From: Lycorma delicatula
Lineage: Eukaryota; Arthropoda; Insecta; Hemiptera; Fulgoridae
NCBI RefSeq assembly: GCF_047948215.1
Contig: NC_134462.1
Coordinates: 121,046,937 to 121,110,936 of the forward strand
Length of the DNA stretch: 64,000 nt
Direction: 5' to 3'
The notes beneath the pieces were generated by a model. It saw nothing but the letters and a program-made list of their open reading frames with translations, ran no database searches and was not told where the DNA came from. Each line of letters starts with the position of its first letter. Position 1 is the stretch's first letter. Both the position numbers and the translations under genes were made by a program. This document shows, in pieces, positions 47,123 through 58,940 of the stretch.

Positions 47123-49854
47123 TTATACGGTACTTCATGTACGAGTATATAGTAAAAAAATTAAAAACGATTCGCTGTTAACTATACAATGTTATTCGAA
47201 AATTAAAAATAATATGAAAAATTAAGCGATCGCAAAACTAATTATAAATTAGGTATTTCTTTTAATTATTCCGTAGTAAAAATTATAAACAAGAACAGAT
47301 ATTTAAACAGGAATTCACAAATACTAGATACAGATACTGAAATAACACAATATATTATTGGCGACACGAATTTACACAGCCGACTTCTGTATATTTGTAA
47401 TTTAATTAAACGGCACAAATGAGCCAGGATGTTATAATTTTGTTACGGTAAAATTCCGTCGATCATCGTTAATAATGTATGATTATGTTAGGGTTAAAAT
47501 ACACCTCCCTCCTTTAGCTACCGTCTATTATCTACATATACCATTCGTGAACGACACACACGCACGCATTCCATCCGCATGCTTATTTATGTATGCTAAG
47601 CCACAAATAACTCGTCGCATCAGAAAAAGAATGATTTCTTTGTCCTACGACATATATTGACTCGTAATTATATAACTGTATTGTATAATATGTAAAGGAA
47701 AGAAAATTATAAATATTTTAACGACTCGTTTTTATCTACGCGTTTAAAATTTAACAGTCGAATAGTAATTGAATTTTTATTTACGTATATTTATATTCGT
47801 ATAATTAAATAAACTTCCTCGAATTTTTATATTGCGTTTAGTAAAATACTGACGGTAGCTATCGATTATAAAACGGTAATACCAAGTATTTATCTATTAT
47901 TAAATTAATAAATTTATAAACATAATTCGTTGAATAAGAAGAATTAATATTGTTCGCTCGTTGTATAAATAATCTTTAATGAAATGATGATTACAATAAA
48001 ATATAATGAAAAACTTAACCGGAAATTTAATTTAAAAAGAATATAGCTTAAGTCACATCGACATACGAGTATCCAACCAAACAGAAAAATTATTTTTGTT
48101 TATTAAATGATATTAAAAGATAATTTTATTTACCCGATAAAGTTATAAAAGACGGATAAAGTAAAAGAGATATTAATAACAAAGAATTACAAACAAAGAA
48201 ACCTTTCGTGCAGAAACATTTTCTGCCGGTAAGCCTACACAACATGAAGTTACGAATTACAAGGGATTATTAAAACTTCGGTTTTAGTTTAACGTTTTAC
48301 AGAAGCGTAGCGGGAGTGGATAAATAAATACGAAAGCTAGAAAAGGAAAAGAATTTGGAGTGAATTACAGGTTAAAAGGGATTTTTGAAAGTTCACTTAT
48401 TCTTTTTATATATATTTTTCCTTTAATTTGTTGATAAATTCATCGCATTAACTCGTGCGTCTCGAAGTATGATAGGAGGAAATAATTTTAGCGTATGAAA
48501 AATGACAAGCACGATGAGAATTCGAACCCAGAACCTTTTAGATAAAAGAGAAGACGCTACGATTACACTACGGATGTCAGCAAATTATTTTACTTTTATT
48601 TTGTTAAATTGCTCAAAATAATTATAATATTAATTTTCATTGTTATATTGTATACTATTGCGTGTTTGCGATTCGACAAGGATACCGAAAGACTAAGAAA
48701 TGTAAAAATTTTTTAATAAATAAAATTTATTACTCTAAAATTAGATAAAACAAATAATAATTATATATAAAACATTCAAAATAGTAATCGAGATAAAAAG
48801 ACAAAATTTATTTAATGATAATTAAACTATTTAATACCAGAATAGAGTTCAATTTACTAAAAACGTTATAATGACTGCTAGAAACTAATACTGCATTAAA
48901 AATAAGAGAACAATAGAAAAATCTAAAATTCGTACGATTCACTTTCTCCAAGTATTTACTTTTACCGTTCACAAAAACCTACTCTACATTTTAGGAGAGA
49001 CCACAAAACCGCACAAACAAATGTTCCAATGACCTACCAGATGTCGAGTACCTTTTTCAACCACGATTCTATTACGAGAATGGATGCGTTTCTGTTTACG
49101 AGGACAGTATCATACGATGACATTATGAGAATATTGTGATGATGTTTAATGCACATGCGCAAGCCGAGTACAGCAGCACATAAAAATATATTTATACGTT
49201 TAGGTTAATGTCGGTTCACTTCCGCCAGCATAAATAATACATATAATAGACTGCTTTATAAGTTACTGTACTCAAGACACTAATGCGATAACAAGTATGA
49301 CACGAACATCAGTTTAAAATAGTCTCAAGTTATCCTTTGATGATCGTATCGGGAACTGTGCATTGCATAAATCTTCAAAAAACTACAAATAGTTCGGCTA
49401 ATTCTCTGTATCTCAAAAGGTTGTATCTCAAATCTCAAAAGGTTACGGAAATTTATAAGAGTGCTAGCTACGAATGCTGTTAAATCAGATTTTTAGAAAT
49501 TCTTTAAAGAAATTGTTCTATGCTGCCTATTACTAAAAGAGGAATTTTACAATTGTGTACGATTATAAGATTATACTGTTATAATTATACAATATAATTA
49601 TGATTTACGTCGTTATACAGAAAGATTCTAATATTTTTAGTAAGAATATAAAACCTTACAGATATATTTTAAACAGAATAACAAAATCTTAATCGAGAAT
49701 GTTTGGATGAATTAATTATTAACATTGTATCTTAAAATAAAATAGTTTCATAATTGATGAAATTCTCTTACTTTGGACGAATAATCGCAGATTACCCCAC
49801 ACGATCTTTGATCCTGCCGATTATGTTGTAAGGTAAAGTTTGTGGTGGTTCTGT
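47123..49854. other. Gene-free AT-rich stretch
   Basis: Apart from the SINE-2 head at 48497-48586 I recognise nothing. Bases 49020-49260 are somewhat less AT-rich but carry no motif. Confidence 0.4.
48497..48586 (-). mobile_element. tRNA-like head of SINE family 2, fragment
   Basis: On the minus strand GACATCCGTAGTGTAATCGT is followed by AGCGTCTTCTCTTTTATCTA and AAAGGTTCTGGGTTCGAATTC, parallel to the head at 9460-9540. The B box is conserved. The shared 3' tail is not evident downstream. Confidence 0.7.
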
Positions 49855-50330
49855 CATTATCCGAGAACGAATCGACCGACCGCTTTCAAATTTTCAGGAT
49901 ACATTCGTGTTATCCCAGGGAAAGTTTCAACCCGTAGATTGAGGCTGTAGCCCCTTAGGGGTAATATTGTTTTCTCTGGACGACGACCTAATACCGTTTT
50001 GATATGGTTTTTCGACATATAAATAATAGACTACGTTTTATAACGGATCTGATTTTCATCTTTCTATCTCGACCTCTTTCCGAGATATAAGGTATTCAAG
50101 AGTAACGGAAAGAGGAAACAAAAGGGATATGTTCGTCTACAGCCAAAACGTATCAGAGCTTCTACTACAAGAACGAGGAACACGATGGAGGAAAGGAGCT
50201 TTTCAGGCTTTGTTATTTATCAGTATTATTTCACAACCGCGAAGATAACGAACACATTAACGAGCAGGGGGGGTCCTTGCTAAACGGAAAGGACGAGCAA
50301 AGCTAGCCCTGACCGGCTAATAATTTATTG
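49855..50330 (-). repeat. Dispersed repeat family D, copy 2
   Basis: The reverse complement of this stretch matches 44390-44880 over several blocks, best at 49860-49960 (AAATTTTCAGGATACATTCG, GTTATCCCAGGGAAAGTTTC, GAGGCTGTAGCCCCTTAGG) and again at about 50205-50260 (AAAGCTCC..CAGGCTTTGTTATTTATCAGTATTA). It is longer in the middle than copy 1. Confidence 0.6.
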
Positions 50331-50699
50331 AAGTCGCTCGTAATTGCACTTTAATTAGTAGAAAGGCGAATACTTTTTTTACATTTTTTCACTGCTAAAA
50401 AAAGTTAATTAGATTAGTTAATTTGATTTAACTAAATGTCAAGACACGTGCTGAAGTTTCCTATGTAAAGCTGACTGCTGTTAAAATTCTTTATTATTAA
50501 AAATGTATGAATAAAATAAATAACCGAAGTGAGACAAAACAATGAAAAATATCAACAAAAATATTGTGCAATCGAGTCTGGAAAACTAATTCGAAAATAG
50601 AACAGGAAAATCCAAATATAAGTTCCAAATAAACATTCCAAATTACTAGGTCCAAATATAAGTCGAAATATAATAAATTTTGTTCCAAATAAACGAAAA

Positions 50700-52160
50700 A
50701 TATAAAAATGAGGACAAAATTTAAATCTTTAAATGAAAATGTTTTAGCGTTTATTAACGATCCGGTAATTATGGCAAAAGGAAAAGAACCGAAAATCAAA
50801 ATTAAAAAATTAGAAAAATGTGAAAACAAGTTAAATCGGTTAAAAGACTTATACCAAAACAGAAAACAAAACGGTTTGCCAATAATAAAAGTAGAATCCA
50901 TACGATGAAAATTCCAGAAGGATCTATCAAAAGAGTTCAGAAATTTAAATATTTAAACGACGTAATTAACCCCGAATGTGTTACAAGAAGAAATAATTAA
51001 AGCCAGTAATAAAGAGTAGAAGTCGCTTATCATCTTGTAAGAAAATTTAAATTAAAAAAACTGTACTTTGTTCAGTAATAAAATATTTCAATAACAAAAG
51101 TCTATAGACGCTATAGTTTTACCGGAAGCGTTATGTAACGTGGAACACTAATAGAATTTCGTAGAAAAAATCTAGTAAAAGTTAGAAAAAGAATTTTACG
51201 AAAAGTTCACGGCCCAAATCTCAAACTTAATATTTATAAATTGAGAAACTCAAAACAAATTTACCAGTATTTAAAAAACTAGATCATACGACTCAAATTT
51301 TACGGTCATTATATAGCATTGATTCCCAAAGTGGTCCAGGTGGACCCCCAGGGGTCCACGGGAGACTCGTCGGGGGTCTACGTTGGCATGACAAAAAAAT
51401 GGGGGTTCACAATTCGTAAGCGGGGATCCACGAAAATTCATCTGGTTTCGATAGTGAAGAACTAAAATTTTGGCTTGACTTTGCGTAATGATTACATATT
51501 TGAATAAATGCAACACAAAAAAAATATACTATTTTCTTTTGCTTTTTACCACTCTGAATAGGAAGTTTTCTAAATAAAATAAGTGAGAATGGATTGCATT
51601 CTTGTGCTGTGAATAGATGTCAAAAATGTAAAGTTTGATGGAAGCATTTTTTTTGATCGGCCAACTTTACTTTTTAGACATCCACTCACAGCACAGTCAA
51701 TCAAAAATTAACCGATCAATTCTCACTTTTTTTCGGAAGCTGTTAGTTCGTGGAACTCAGCCGTAACGCAAATTTTCATAGTTAGATCTAATCTTCACAT
51801 TTTCCGTCGACTGGAAATATGGTAGAAATGTAGCTGCAGGGGGTCCACCGGAACCAGCAAAATTTTGAAAGTGGTCTATGAGAAAAATAAGTTTGGGAAC
51901 CTCTGTTATATAGAATGGATGAAATCAGATTAAAAAAACAAATATTTCAATTTTTCGAAAAAAAAGAATTGAAAAAATATCTAAAATTGTTAGAAAGAAA
52001 GAAAGAAAAATTTTTCAGCAAACTAATGAATGAATCTAAACATCCAGATAAACAGAGAAGAAACAGCGGGATGGACTGGAAAAACGAGAGAAAAGTTAAG
52101 GGAAAGAATGACAGAATTTTGATAAAGAAAAAATCAAGGCTGCATGTGTGATCAGTAGGA
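50700..52160 (+). pseudogene. LINE ORF2 C-terminal remnant, split by a hAT element
   Basis: Plus-strand pieces: KLEKCENKLNRLKDLYQNRK (50708-50908), then KRVQKFKYLNDVINPE, VEVAYHLVRKFKLKKLYF, RKRILRKVHGPNLK, IYKLRNSKQIYQYLKN and RLKFYGH. After a 589-bp insertion the reading resumes with MDEIRLKKQIFQFFEKKELK (51915-52151) and RRNSGMDWKNERKVKGKND. KFKYLG..I.PE, RILRK..GP and (L/F)YGH..RMDE.R are standard LINE C-terminal signatures. The FYGH / MDEIR signature is broken exactly at the hAT insertion. Several stops lie in the first half; no RT core is present here. Confidence 0.82.
51317..51905. mobile_element. Non-autonomous hAT-type element, 589 bp, nested in a LINE
   Basis: Flanked by perfect 8-bp duplications TTATATAG (51309-51316 and 51906-51913). 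The ends are CATTGATTCCCAAAGTGGTC and, inverted, CAGAGGTTCCCAAACTTATT, matching the hAT pattern. Subterminal GGGGTCCACGG and GGGGTCCACCGG appear at both ends. The centre forms an inverted repeat (51582-51635 with 51663-51727, sharing GTGCTGTGA.T.GATGTC and TAAAGTT). No transposase is encoded; an 81-codon minus ORF at 51271-51516 is incidental. Confidence 0.94.
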
Positions 52161-53811
52161 CGTTCAATCTTAAAATAATATTAAATTTTATTATATAATT
52201 GCATTACAGCTGAAAATATCAGTCATAAAATAATATATATATGATGTAACAGTACTGATTATTATTAATATAAATAACAACAGTATATGCACCGTATTAA
52301 CGGAATATAAAAAAAATTCGATTAGCAGACTATTCCGCAACACGCATTGTATTATAGTTGTTCTGATCTACTCGCTGATCGCTTCAAGAAAAGTCAAACA
52401 AGAAATATGTGACTGTACATCGCAAACACTAGCTGCTTTTAAAATCGTACCGTACATTATTATGATGTATTAATTAGACAGAGTAATACATTTTTCGACG
52501 CATGTCTAACGTCAGAAAATATAAGCTTATAATTCCTAGCGCTACAACATAATAAAACTATAAGAAACTGGGAACTGTCAACGGTAAAAAAAAATATATA
52601 TAACCAGAAAATTATTAGAATACATAAAACAGAATTAATTTAGAAGGAGAGTATATGATTAATACAGTATTATATATATACATATTTTATAAAAAAAAAG
52701 TAGCACAGAGAATTGCATTAAACCAGACATAAAATTAACGAGAAAAAACAACTCCTTTTATTTTGATTCGATTAAAAATAGGAACATAAAATCCAAATAA
52801 TAAATCTGATTTCAACTTTTGTGTGATTTACTGATATCCGCCACTGGTACCGGCTACGGTATTTGGTCGTTAAAGATTTTTCTGGGCAATAGTAACTTCT
52901 TTGGGTTTATGTATATAAATATTAAATAAGTTACATTATAAAAAAATATTGAGATCGAAACGAACAAACCATTCGATGTTGTACAATCTAAGTAATCTAC
53001 GATGATCTATAAGTTTGAAAATAGGGAAATCGTAGTACAAAATAAGTATAGATGAATAGTTTCGAAATAACAGAGCACAAATAAATGCTACCGGCCCGCT
53101 ATCGTTCACTCATCGGTTGTTTTAAGTACTTTGCGTCACGCACATCTGATTCTACCATTATAATATGAACCCTTTACTTTCATCTTCACAAAAAAAAAAT
53201 GACGGGGAGCGAAACAAAAATAAAACATGCTGCGAGAGAGAGAGACGGATTGTGAGGGGAAAAAATTACGATCGGATGGACACGAAATTATTGATAATTC
53301 ACGATAGTACGATAAAGTTATCATTTATATATAAAATATTAATGGATGAAGACATTTACAGAATATTAGACGCAATGGAACCCAGCAATGACAGGGGGAA
53401 TAATAAATTTATTAAAATCGAAAAGGAGCAGTAACAATTATAATGTATATTACTATTTCAATGTTTAATATTTTTTTCTTTTCTCTTTAATGCAAAAGAT
53501 AGATGAAGAAAAATTAGAAAATTAAATTACTGTTTTAGAAAAAAATTATACATACTTCAGTATAAATAAAATGTCTCATTTAACTTCCAATTAAATTATA
53601 TAAATTTATCCAATTAAACATAATTTTATAAAACTAATATTGAAAAGGTTTTAAAAATTAATTACCGCCATTTTGATGTTTAAACATAAACATAATCATG
53701 ATGTTTAATCATGATTAACATAAAGTTTTATAGGTACGATTTTCCAAGAAAAACAATAAATAAGACCAAACGGAAAACGAAACGTTTTCAGAATTTTTTA
53801 TATAAATTTTT
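52161..53811. other. Stretch without a recognised gene
   Basis: An 89-codon plus ORF at 53165-53434 is rich in Asp/Arg/Lys and has no motif, so it is not called. Otherwise AT-rich with short (TA)n runs. Confidence 0.4.
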
Positions 53812-54460
53812 TTACTTCCTTGTACGAGTATTGTAATCGCAAAAATTTCGGTTTTCAGATTTCAGCGGAAATATCCATTTTGATTATTTCGGCGTGATGT
53901 CTGTACGTACGTATGTATCTCGCATAACTCAAAAACGATTAGTCGTAGAATTTTGAAATTTTGGATTTAGGCCTGATGTAATATCTAGTTGTGCACCTCC
54001 CCTTTTGATTGCAATCGACTGGACCAAAAGTTTCCAAAAAAGCTTAAAATCCACAAAAAAATTGGATTTTAGACGTGTTTTTAACCGTAATTCATCATTG
54101 AGAGTTTTTCAGCGATATATCATAGTGGTACTTATTTTCATCGGTTCCAGAGTTATAGCCAAATAAAATGTTAATTAATAAAATATTCGGATCTTACAAA
54201 GGGAAGGCACATCTGTTCAAATCCGATTTCATTTCCTTTTTTAACTTTTTTTTTTTAATTTAAATATATTGATTTATTAATCTCCGATTGTAAACAATGT
54301 TTTACATTAAATAATTCAATTGCAACAATAGAAAAAAAAAGAAATTGAAAAAATCAGAAGTTATTAGTGAAATAAAATTTTATGTACTTTTAAAAATGTG
54401 TATATGTAATTTAATAGGCGTACAAGGAACTCTTGCGGTGTCCACATCAGATTTTTTACT
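53812..54460 (+). repeat. Dispersed repeat family A, copy 2
   Basis: Colinear with 13505-14185 over its whole length, starting TACTTCCTTGTACGAGTA and ending GGCGTACAAGGAACTC then GGTGTCCACATCAGATTTTT. The internal landmarks ATCGACTGGACCAAAAG, CGGTTCCAGAGTTATAG and AAGGGAAGGCACATC are clear. TTCCTTGTACG and CGTACAAGGAA near the two ends form an 11-bp inverted pair. Confidence 0.8.
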
Positions 54461-55051
54461 TTTGCTGTAACAATCGCGTTCCAGAATTTTACTATACAAT
54501 TAGGAAATATTATATTTTACAAGTTGCTCTTATCTCTTTGTCCATCCTTGGATAACGTTAAAGTTAAAATGGCTTCCTGCGTATTTTGCAAAACATATGG
54601 AAGTAGATTAGAATGACTTTTTTTCTTTTTTTTTTTTTTTTTTTTATAAAAAATACTAATGTAAGTTCATCCTTTCCGGTGTACTTGCATTTATTCCCAC
54701 AGGAGAACTAATACGACTAAAGAAAATATTTAATAGCAAGAAAATACTCAAGTCTGTTCATTACATAAAATTCTGTTCATTACAGAATTTTTAGGTCTAC
54801 TTCGAGTATCAAGAAAGGAGAGTTAGATATAAAATAAGTTTCAGGAAGATGTAGATTTACTGTTTTATTTTCACTGTTTGCAGCTACCGATTACAAATCC
54901 TGCTGAAGCCTATATCGGATCCTATCCTGTTTTGCTTGGTTTATGGGAATGAGTTTTAAGAGTGTATTTCGTTAAGGGCCATAAGTTAAAAATGTAAAGA
55001 TTAAAGATGTTTTAAAAAGAAAGAAGAGTAAAAGAAAAATTTATAAAAAAA
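54461..55051. other. Spacer between opposite family A copies; no gene
   Basis: Includes a poly(T) run near 54626-54646. It is not recognised otherwise. It may be the middle of a larger foldback structure formed with the flanking A copies. Confidence 0.4.
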
Positions 55052-55345
55052 AACCTGATGTGGACACCATATAACTTCCTTGTACGCTTACTAAATTATA
55101 TATACACATTTTTAAAAGTACATAAAATTTTATTTCACTAATAACTTCTGATTTTTTTTCATTTTTTTTTTATTCTTATTGTTAGATTACTATTTACTGT
55201 GAAAGTTTTTTTACAATCAGTACTTAATTCTTATTAATAAATCAATATATTTAAATTTAAAAAAAAGGAAATGAAGTCAAATCTCAACCGATGTGCCTTC
55301 CCCTTGTAACATCAAAATATCATCCAGTACACATTCCACTTATAC
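55052..55345 (-). repeat. Dispersed repeat family A, copy 3, partial and inverted
   Basis: The reverse complement of the 3' half of family A: plus-strand text CTGATGTGGACACCATATAA, TTCCTTGTACGC, ATACACATTTTTAAAAGTAC, ACTAATAACTTCTGATTTTT, ATAAATCAATATATTTAAAT, then GATGTGCCTTCCCCTTGT. It stops before the family's 5' half. Confidence 0.8.
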
Positions 55346-56084
55346 CTGTTTAGCTGCCGACTACTCTAGTGAGTATTTTCGATACACGAGTTCTTATACA
55401 ATTATCTTTTTTTTTATATGAAAATAATTAAGTAAAACGAGAATAATCATGATGTAGGTTTTATGAGCGCGCGTTCGTTTGCACGTATATAGTAAACAAG
55501 GAGGTACAAGTATAAATAAACAAGGTAGAACGGAAGCTAAATAGAATTACTGTACATGGTTGTAGAAGGATATATTTATTGGATATAAGGTCCTCAACTG
55601 CCCGCCACAACCACCACCACCACTACCATAATGATTGGATTTGTTCGGGTATAAGAATGGAAGGGAAGGGTCCCCCACTTATTTGTAACCTTATTTGCAA
55701 AGGATACTAACTGACTGCAGGCTATAGTTAACTCTTTACTCGTTAAAGCTACGATACCGCTTCAATAATAAAATGAGAAAATCAATTTATTTAATTTTAT
55801 TGTGGAAATTATATTACGGCTATTCATAAAATATTATTAAGCTATGGAATTACAACTTTTCGACAAACTGAAATTTACTGAAGATGAAAGGGTAATAGAC
55901 AGCAGTTTAAATTCACGTCTATTTAATATTCTGTTAACCGGTATATAACGTAAACACTACTGAAAGTTTATTCTATCCCTCAATAAAGTACAGGCTATCT
56001 TTTTTTAACTTAAAAATGACTACTCGTAAAAACTATTAATTCAGTAAAATCTATGTTTAGCATTTAAACAAACATATTGCATTT
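55346..56084. other. Gene-free stretch
   Basis: A short (ACC)n run lies near 55608-55622. Nothing else is recognised. Confidence 0.4.
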
Positions 56085-56950
56085 TTACATTTCCGGCTTC
56101 ATAGTTCTAGAGCAATGCCGCACAAGAAAGAATGGTAATCGTTCAAAAAATGGGCTACGAGTTTTTTGCATTTCGTGACCCAGAGATTCCCCCAAAAACA
56201 AAAAAGTGGGGCTACTGTTCATATGTACGTGTGTTGGCGTACATAAATCGATTTTGACGAAATTTGGCACAGACTCGTATATATAGGGTAATTTGTTGGT
56301 AAAAGTTTGGGGTCAATAACTTCAAGGAATGGGGTAGATAATTTTTTGGGGTCAATTTTCTCTAAATTTTATACACGTAACCCCACTTTTTATTAAGATC
56401 AGTACATGCGTATATCTTACTATTAAAAAAAAAAAATATATATATATATATAGCCCCTAAATTCTCTCACTTTTCTAAAAATTGAATAAAGTTATCTTTT
56501 ATTTATTTAACCGGTTTTTTAAAAATCTCTTCCTAAGCATAGTAGTAATACAAGCGGCCCAAAAAAAAACATTCTGGAGCAATATTGTCGATTAGGGAAC
56601 CAAAGTTTAAAAATATCAATTACTGGAATTTTAAAAAGCTTTTTAGTTTATTTAAATGTTTAATAATAATATTACAATAAGATTTCACAGTAATTTATTC
56701 GCATCCCCAAAAAATAAATCTTGGGTAGCTTTTTTATCGGTTGTACATGTCATAGTGGATTTTTTTAATTTCTTTGATTTAACACGGTAAAATACTACGG
56801 GGCTGGGACAGAGAAAAGGAGATTATCGATTTTTTTAAATTTTTTCACGTATCATTATTTTTCCTCTCTATAAGAATAAATAACCACTGCCGGGAAAGTA
56901 AAACAACTCTGCTGTTAACATTTTTTCTACTAAATATTACACCAAACGGT
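56085..56950 (+). repeat. Dispersed repeat family B, copy 2
   Basis: Colinear with 11470-12530, from TTTCCGGCTTCATAGTTCTA through GACTCGTATATATAGGGTAA, ACACGTAACCCCACTTTTTA, CTAAGCATAGTAGTAATACAAG, to CTATAAGAATAAATAACC..CGGGAAAGTA. It is somewhat shorter than copy 1. There is no protein motif in any frame that I can see. Confidence 0.65.
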
Positions 56951-57179
56951 TTTTGAAATAATAGTGAAGATAAAAGCAACACTTCAAAATATTGTAAATA
57001 AATAAATATTATATCCAAACCCTTATTTAATATACGTCATATAAATCGCCTTAGTAACGGTTAGGTTTATTATTCCACGGTTAATTGCAAAAGTGTTTGT
57101 CTGACCGTATCAGGGTAGGTAAAACTTGTCCGGAGCAGCCCTCCAAAACGGAAAATTAATTATAAAATAAAGTAGAAAG

Positions 57180-57905
57180 TTTAAATTAATCGTAAAATAA
57201 TAACGCCAAACGCTGTAGAAAAGGAGCGCTAAAAGAGTAACGCAGAAAACGGTGTTAAGGTTCAACTTAACACGAAATTTATATAATAAAAAATCCCTTT
57301 TGCTTAACGCTATACTCCGACATTACAAAACAGTAATTCTTTCGGAAGCGTTATATGGCGCTCAGTGTTTGCAAAATTTTTCCCATAAAGACTTTTTCAT
57401 AATACAAAAAAGAATTTTAAGAAACATATACGAACCCGATCGGGTTCGTATCGTTCTGGTAATCACCAGGACGGAATTTATAAACTAAAAGGTGAAAAGG
57501 ATATTTATAAAGATACAGAAAAAATAAAACGCTCCATCCGGAGTGGAAAATTACAATTTTAAGGGTATTTATGCAGAACGAGCGTAAACAGATCAATAAA
57601 ACAAATATTTAACTTTTATAACAGTAGAATTATCAAAATTAGCCGGTTTAAAGTAGTAGAAAACGATCCTAAAACTTTAAAAATTTCCAAAAAAAAGCCT
57701 GTTTAAATAGAGACCGATTTAGAGAATTAATCAAAGAATCTAAGTTTCCAGAGAAAGAAGAAGGATAAGAGAAGTAAAGGAAGAAAGTGGACCGAGGAAC
57801 AAAGACAAAAACAGAGTGAAAAATTTAAAAAAATAATATTAGGTAAACGAAAGACGCACCAAACTATTATACAAACGTGATTCCTAGTGGTCTGGACGAA
57901 CAAAA
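57180..57905 (+). pseudogene. LINE ORF2 C-terminal remnant with 3' end
   Basis: Plus-strand reading (open at 57252-57488, frameshifted afterwards): LTRNLYNKKSLLLNAILRHY, KTVILSEALYGAQCLQNFSH, KDFFIIQKRILRNIYEP, then DIYKDTEKIKRSIRSGKLQF and NFYNSRI. The blocks HY.TVI.(P)EALY.(A)(E)CL and RILR.I.(G)P are standard for this LINE group and also seen at 26489-26640. The 3' end near 57905 carries TAGTGGTCTGGACGAACAAA and an A-rich tail. A 24-bp palindrome at 57428-57451 interrupts the conserved RILR..(G)P region. Confidence 0.85.
57428..57451. repeat. Perfect 24-bp palindrome
   Basis: The half-site ATACGAACCCGA is followed directly by its reverse complement. It lies inside the LINE remnant, just after the RILRNIY codons, where the expected GP.. 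continuation is lost. Confidence 0.9.
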
Positions 57906-58359
57906 AAAGTAGAAAGTAAAAAGATAATAAAACAAATATGTAAACATATCCATACAAAATAATTACAAATATAGCTTTTATAAAAAAAATTTTAATCTTT
58001 TATTTAAAATAAATCTTTGGAAAATCTTTTAAGGGGTAGATAAATTATTAAAAATAATACAGGACCACAATGAGCCATTTTTTCGAATACCGTGCAGCGT
58101 TATACTGAAATAGTTATTTTTTGAATAGAAATAAATATCTTTATTTTTTAGCGACGTGTATATATAAAGAAAAACGTATGGATAAGTTAGAAGTTTTAAT
58201 TTAAATATCTGTTAATACGATTCATATTTACCGTTCTAAATAGCAATCTCACAGCCCATTTCTTTATCTTGAATGCCCAATCTGACGTTCTGAAGCATAA
58301 TGATTCAGAAACTTAGGATAGAAATGGGTAAATTTATAATAAACATTTAATTAATCACC

Positions 58360-58399
<40 letters not shown>
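57906..58399. other. Gene-free stretch ending in (TA)n
   Basis: AT-rich with a (TA)n microsatellite at about 58363-58399. No gene is seen. Confidence 0.45.
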
Positions 58400-58401
<2 letters not shown>

Positions 58402-58940
58402 TCCCAAGGGAGAATTATGTACGAAGAATTATTTCCGCGTAAGGACAATCTTGACCGACATCGCGGATACCGCGTGTCACGCTCGTTCGGTCCGCAACAT
58501 AGTCCCCGGGATGTTATCTAGAGAAAGCCCGTCGAATTCTCTCTAACATCCTTTCCTATGTTGCAGGAACCAATCGCATACAAACACCGCGTGTTTTACC
58601 TCCTCTCACAACAGTCGCATTCCGCTGAAGGTTTCAACGTCTACGCGCATAGGTACGCTTTAAAGCACCCGTTAGCGATAAGGAAAAAGGGTCGACTCTT
58701 ACCCAGATTCCCCATGCTTACGGTCCGACCATTCCTCCGGGTCGTTCGCATCCTCCTTACTCGCACTCCTGTACATCGCCTCCCTCTTCCAAACCATGAA
58801 ATCCACGGGCCCGAGTCGGGCCACTACATCGGCTACATCGCCCGAGACGGCTCTACACCGCAGCACACCCGAAGGGAGACAGCCGACTAAGAATTGTCTC
58901 CCGTTTTCTCGAATACTTACTCTGTATTACTTTTAATAAA
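58400..58940 (+). CDS. GC-rich segment, possible 3'-terminal exon (unrecognised)
   Basis: The composition jumps to GC-rich. A pyrimidine-rich run, CTCTCTAACATCCTTTCCTATGTTGCAG, with a plausible branch-point TCTAAC, gives an acceptor-like AG at 58565-58566. An open frame runs from the ATG at 58558 to a TAA at 58888-58890, so the first codons overlap the acceptor; if that acceptor is used, coding begins at about 58567. It contains KHRVFYLLSQQSHSAEGFNV, HPLAIRKKGRLLPRF and HGPESGHYIGYIARDG. AATAAA at 58935-58940 could be a polyadenylation signal. I do not recognise the protein and no motif stands out. Joined to the phase-1 exon at 28976 the reading would stop after about 20 codons, so it is probably not that gene. 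It could be a host exon, a non-coding transcript end or a GC-rich transposon piece. Confidence 0.3.

Noticed and set aside
46933..47181. 82-codon plus-strand ORF
   Set aside because: It is antisense to the mariner 5' end and crosses the terminal repeat.
50497..50901. 134-codon Phe/Leu-rich minus-strand ORF
   Set aside because: It is the antisense shadow of the Lys/Asn-rich LINE remnant on the plus strand.
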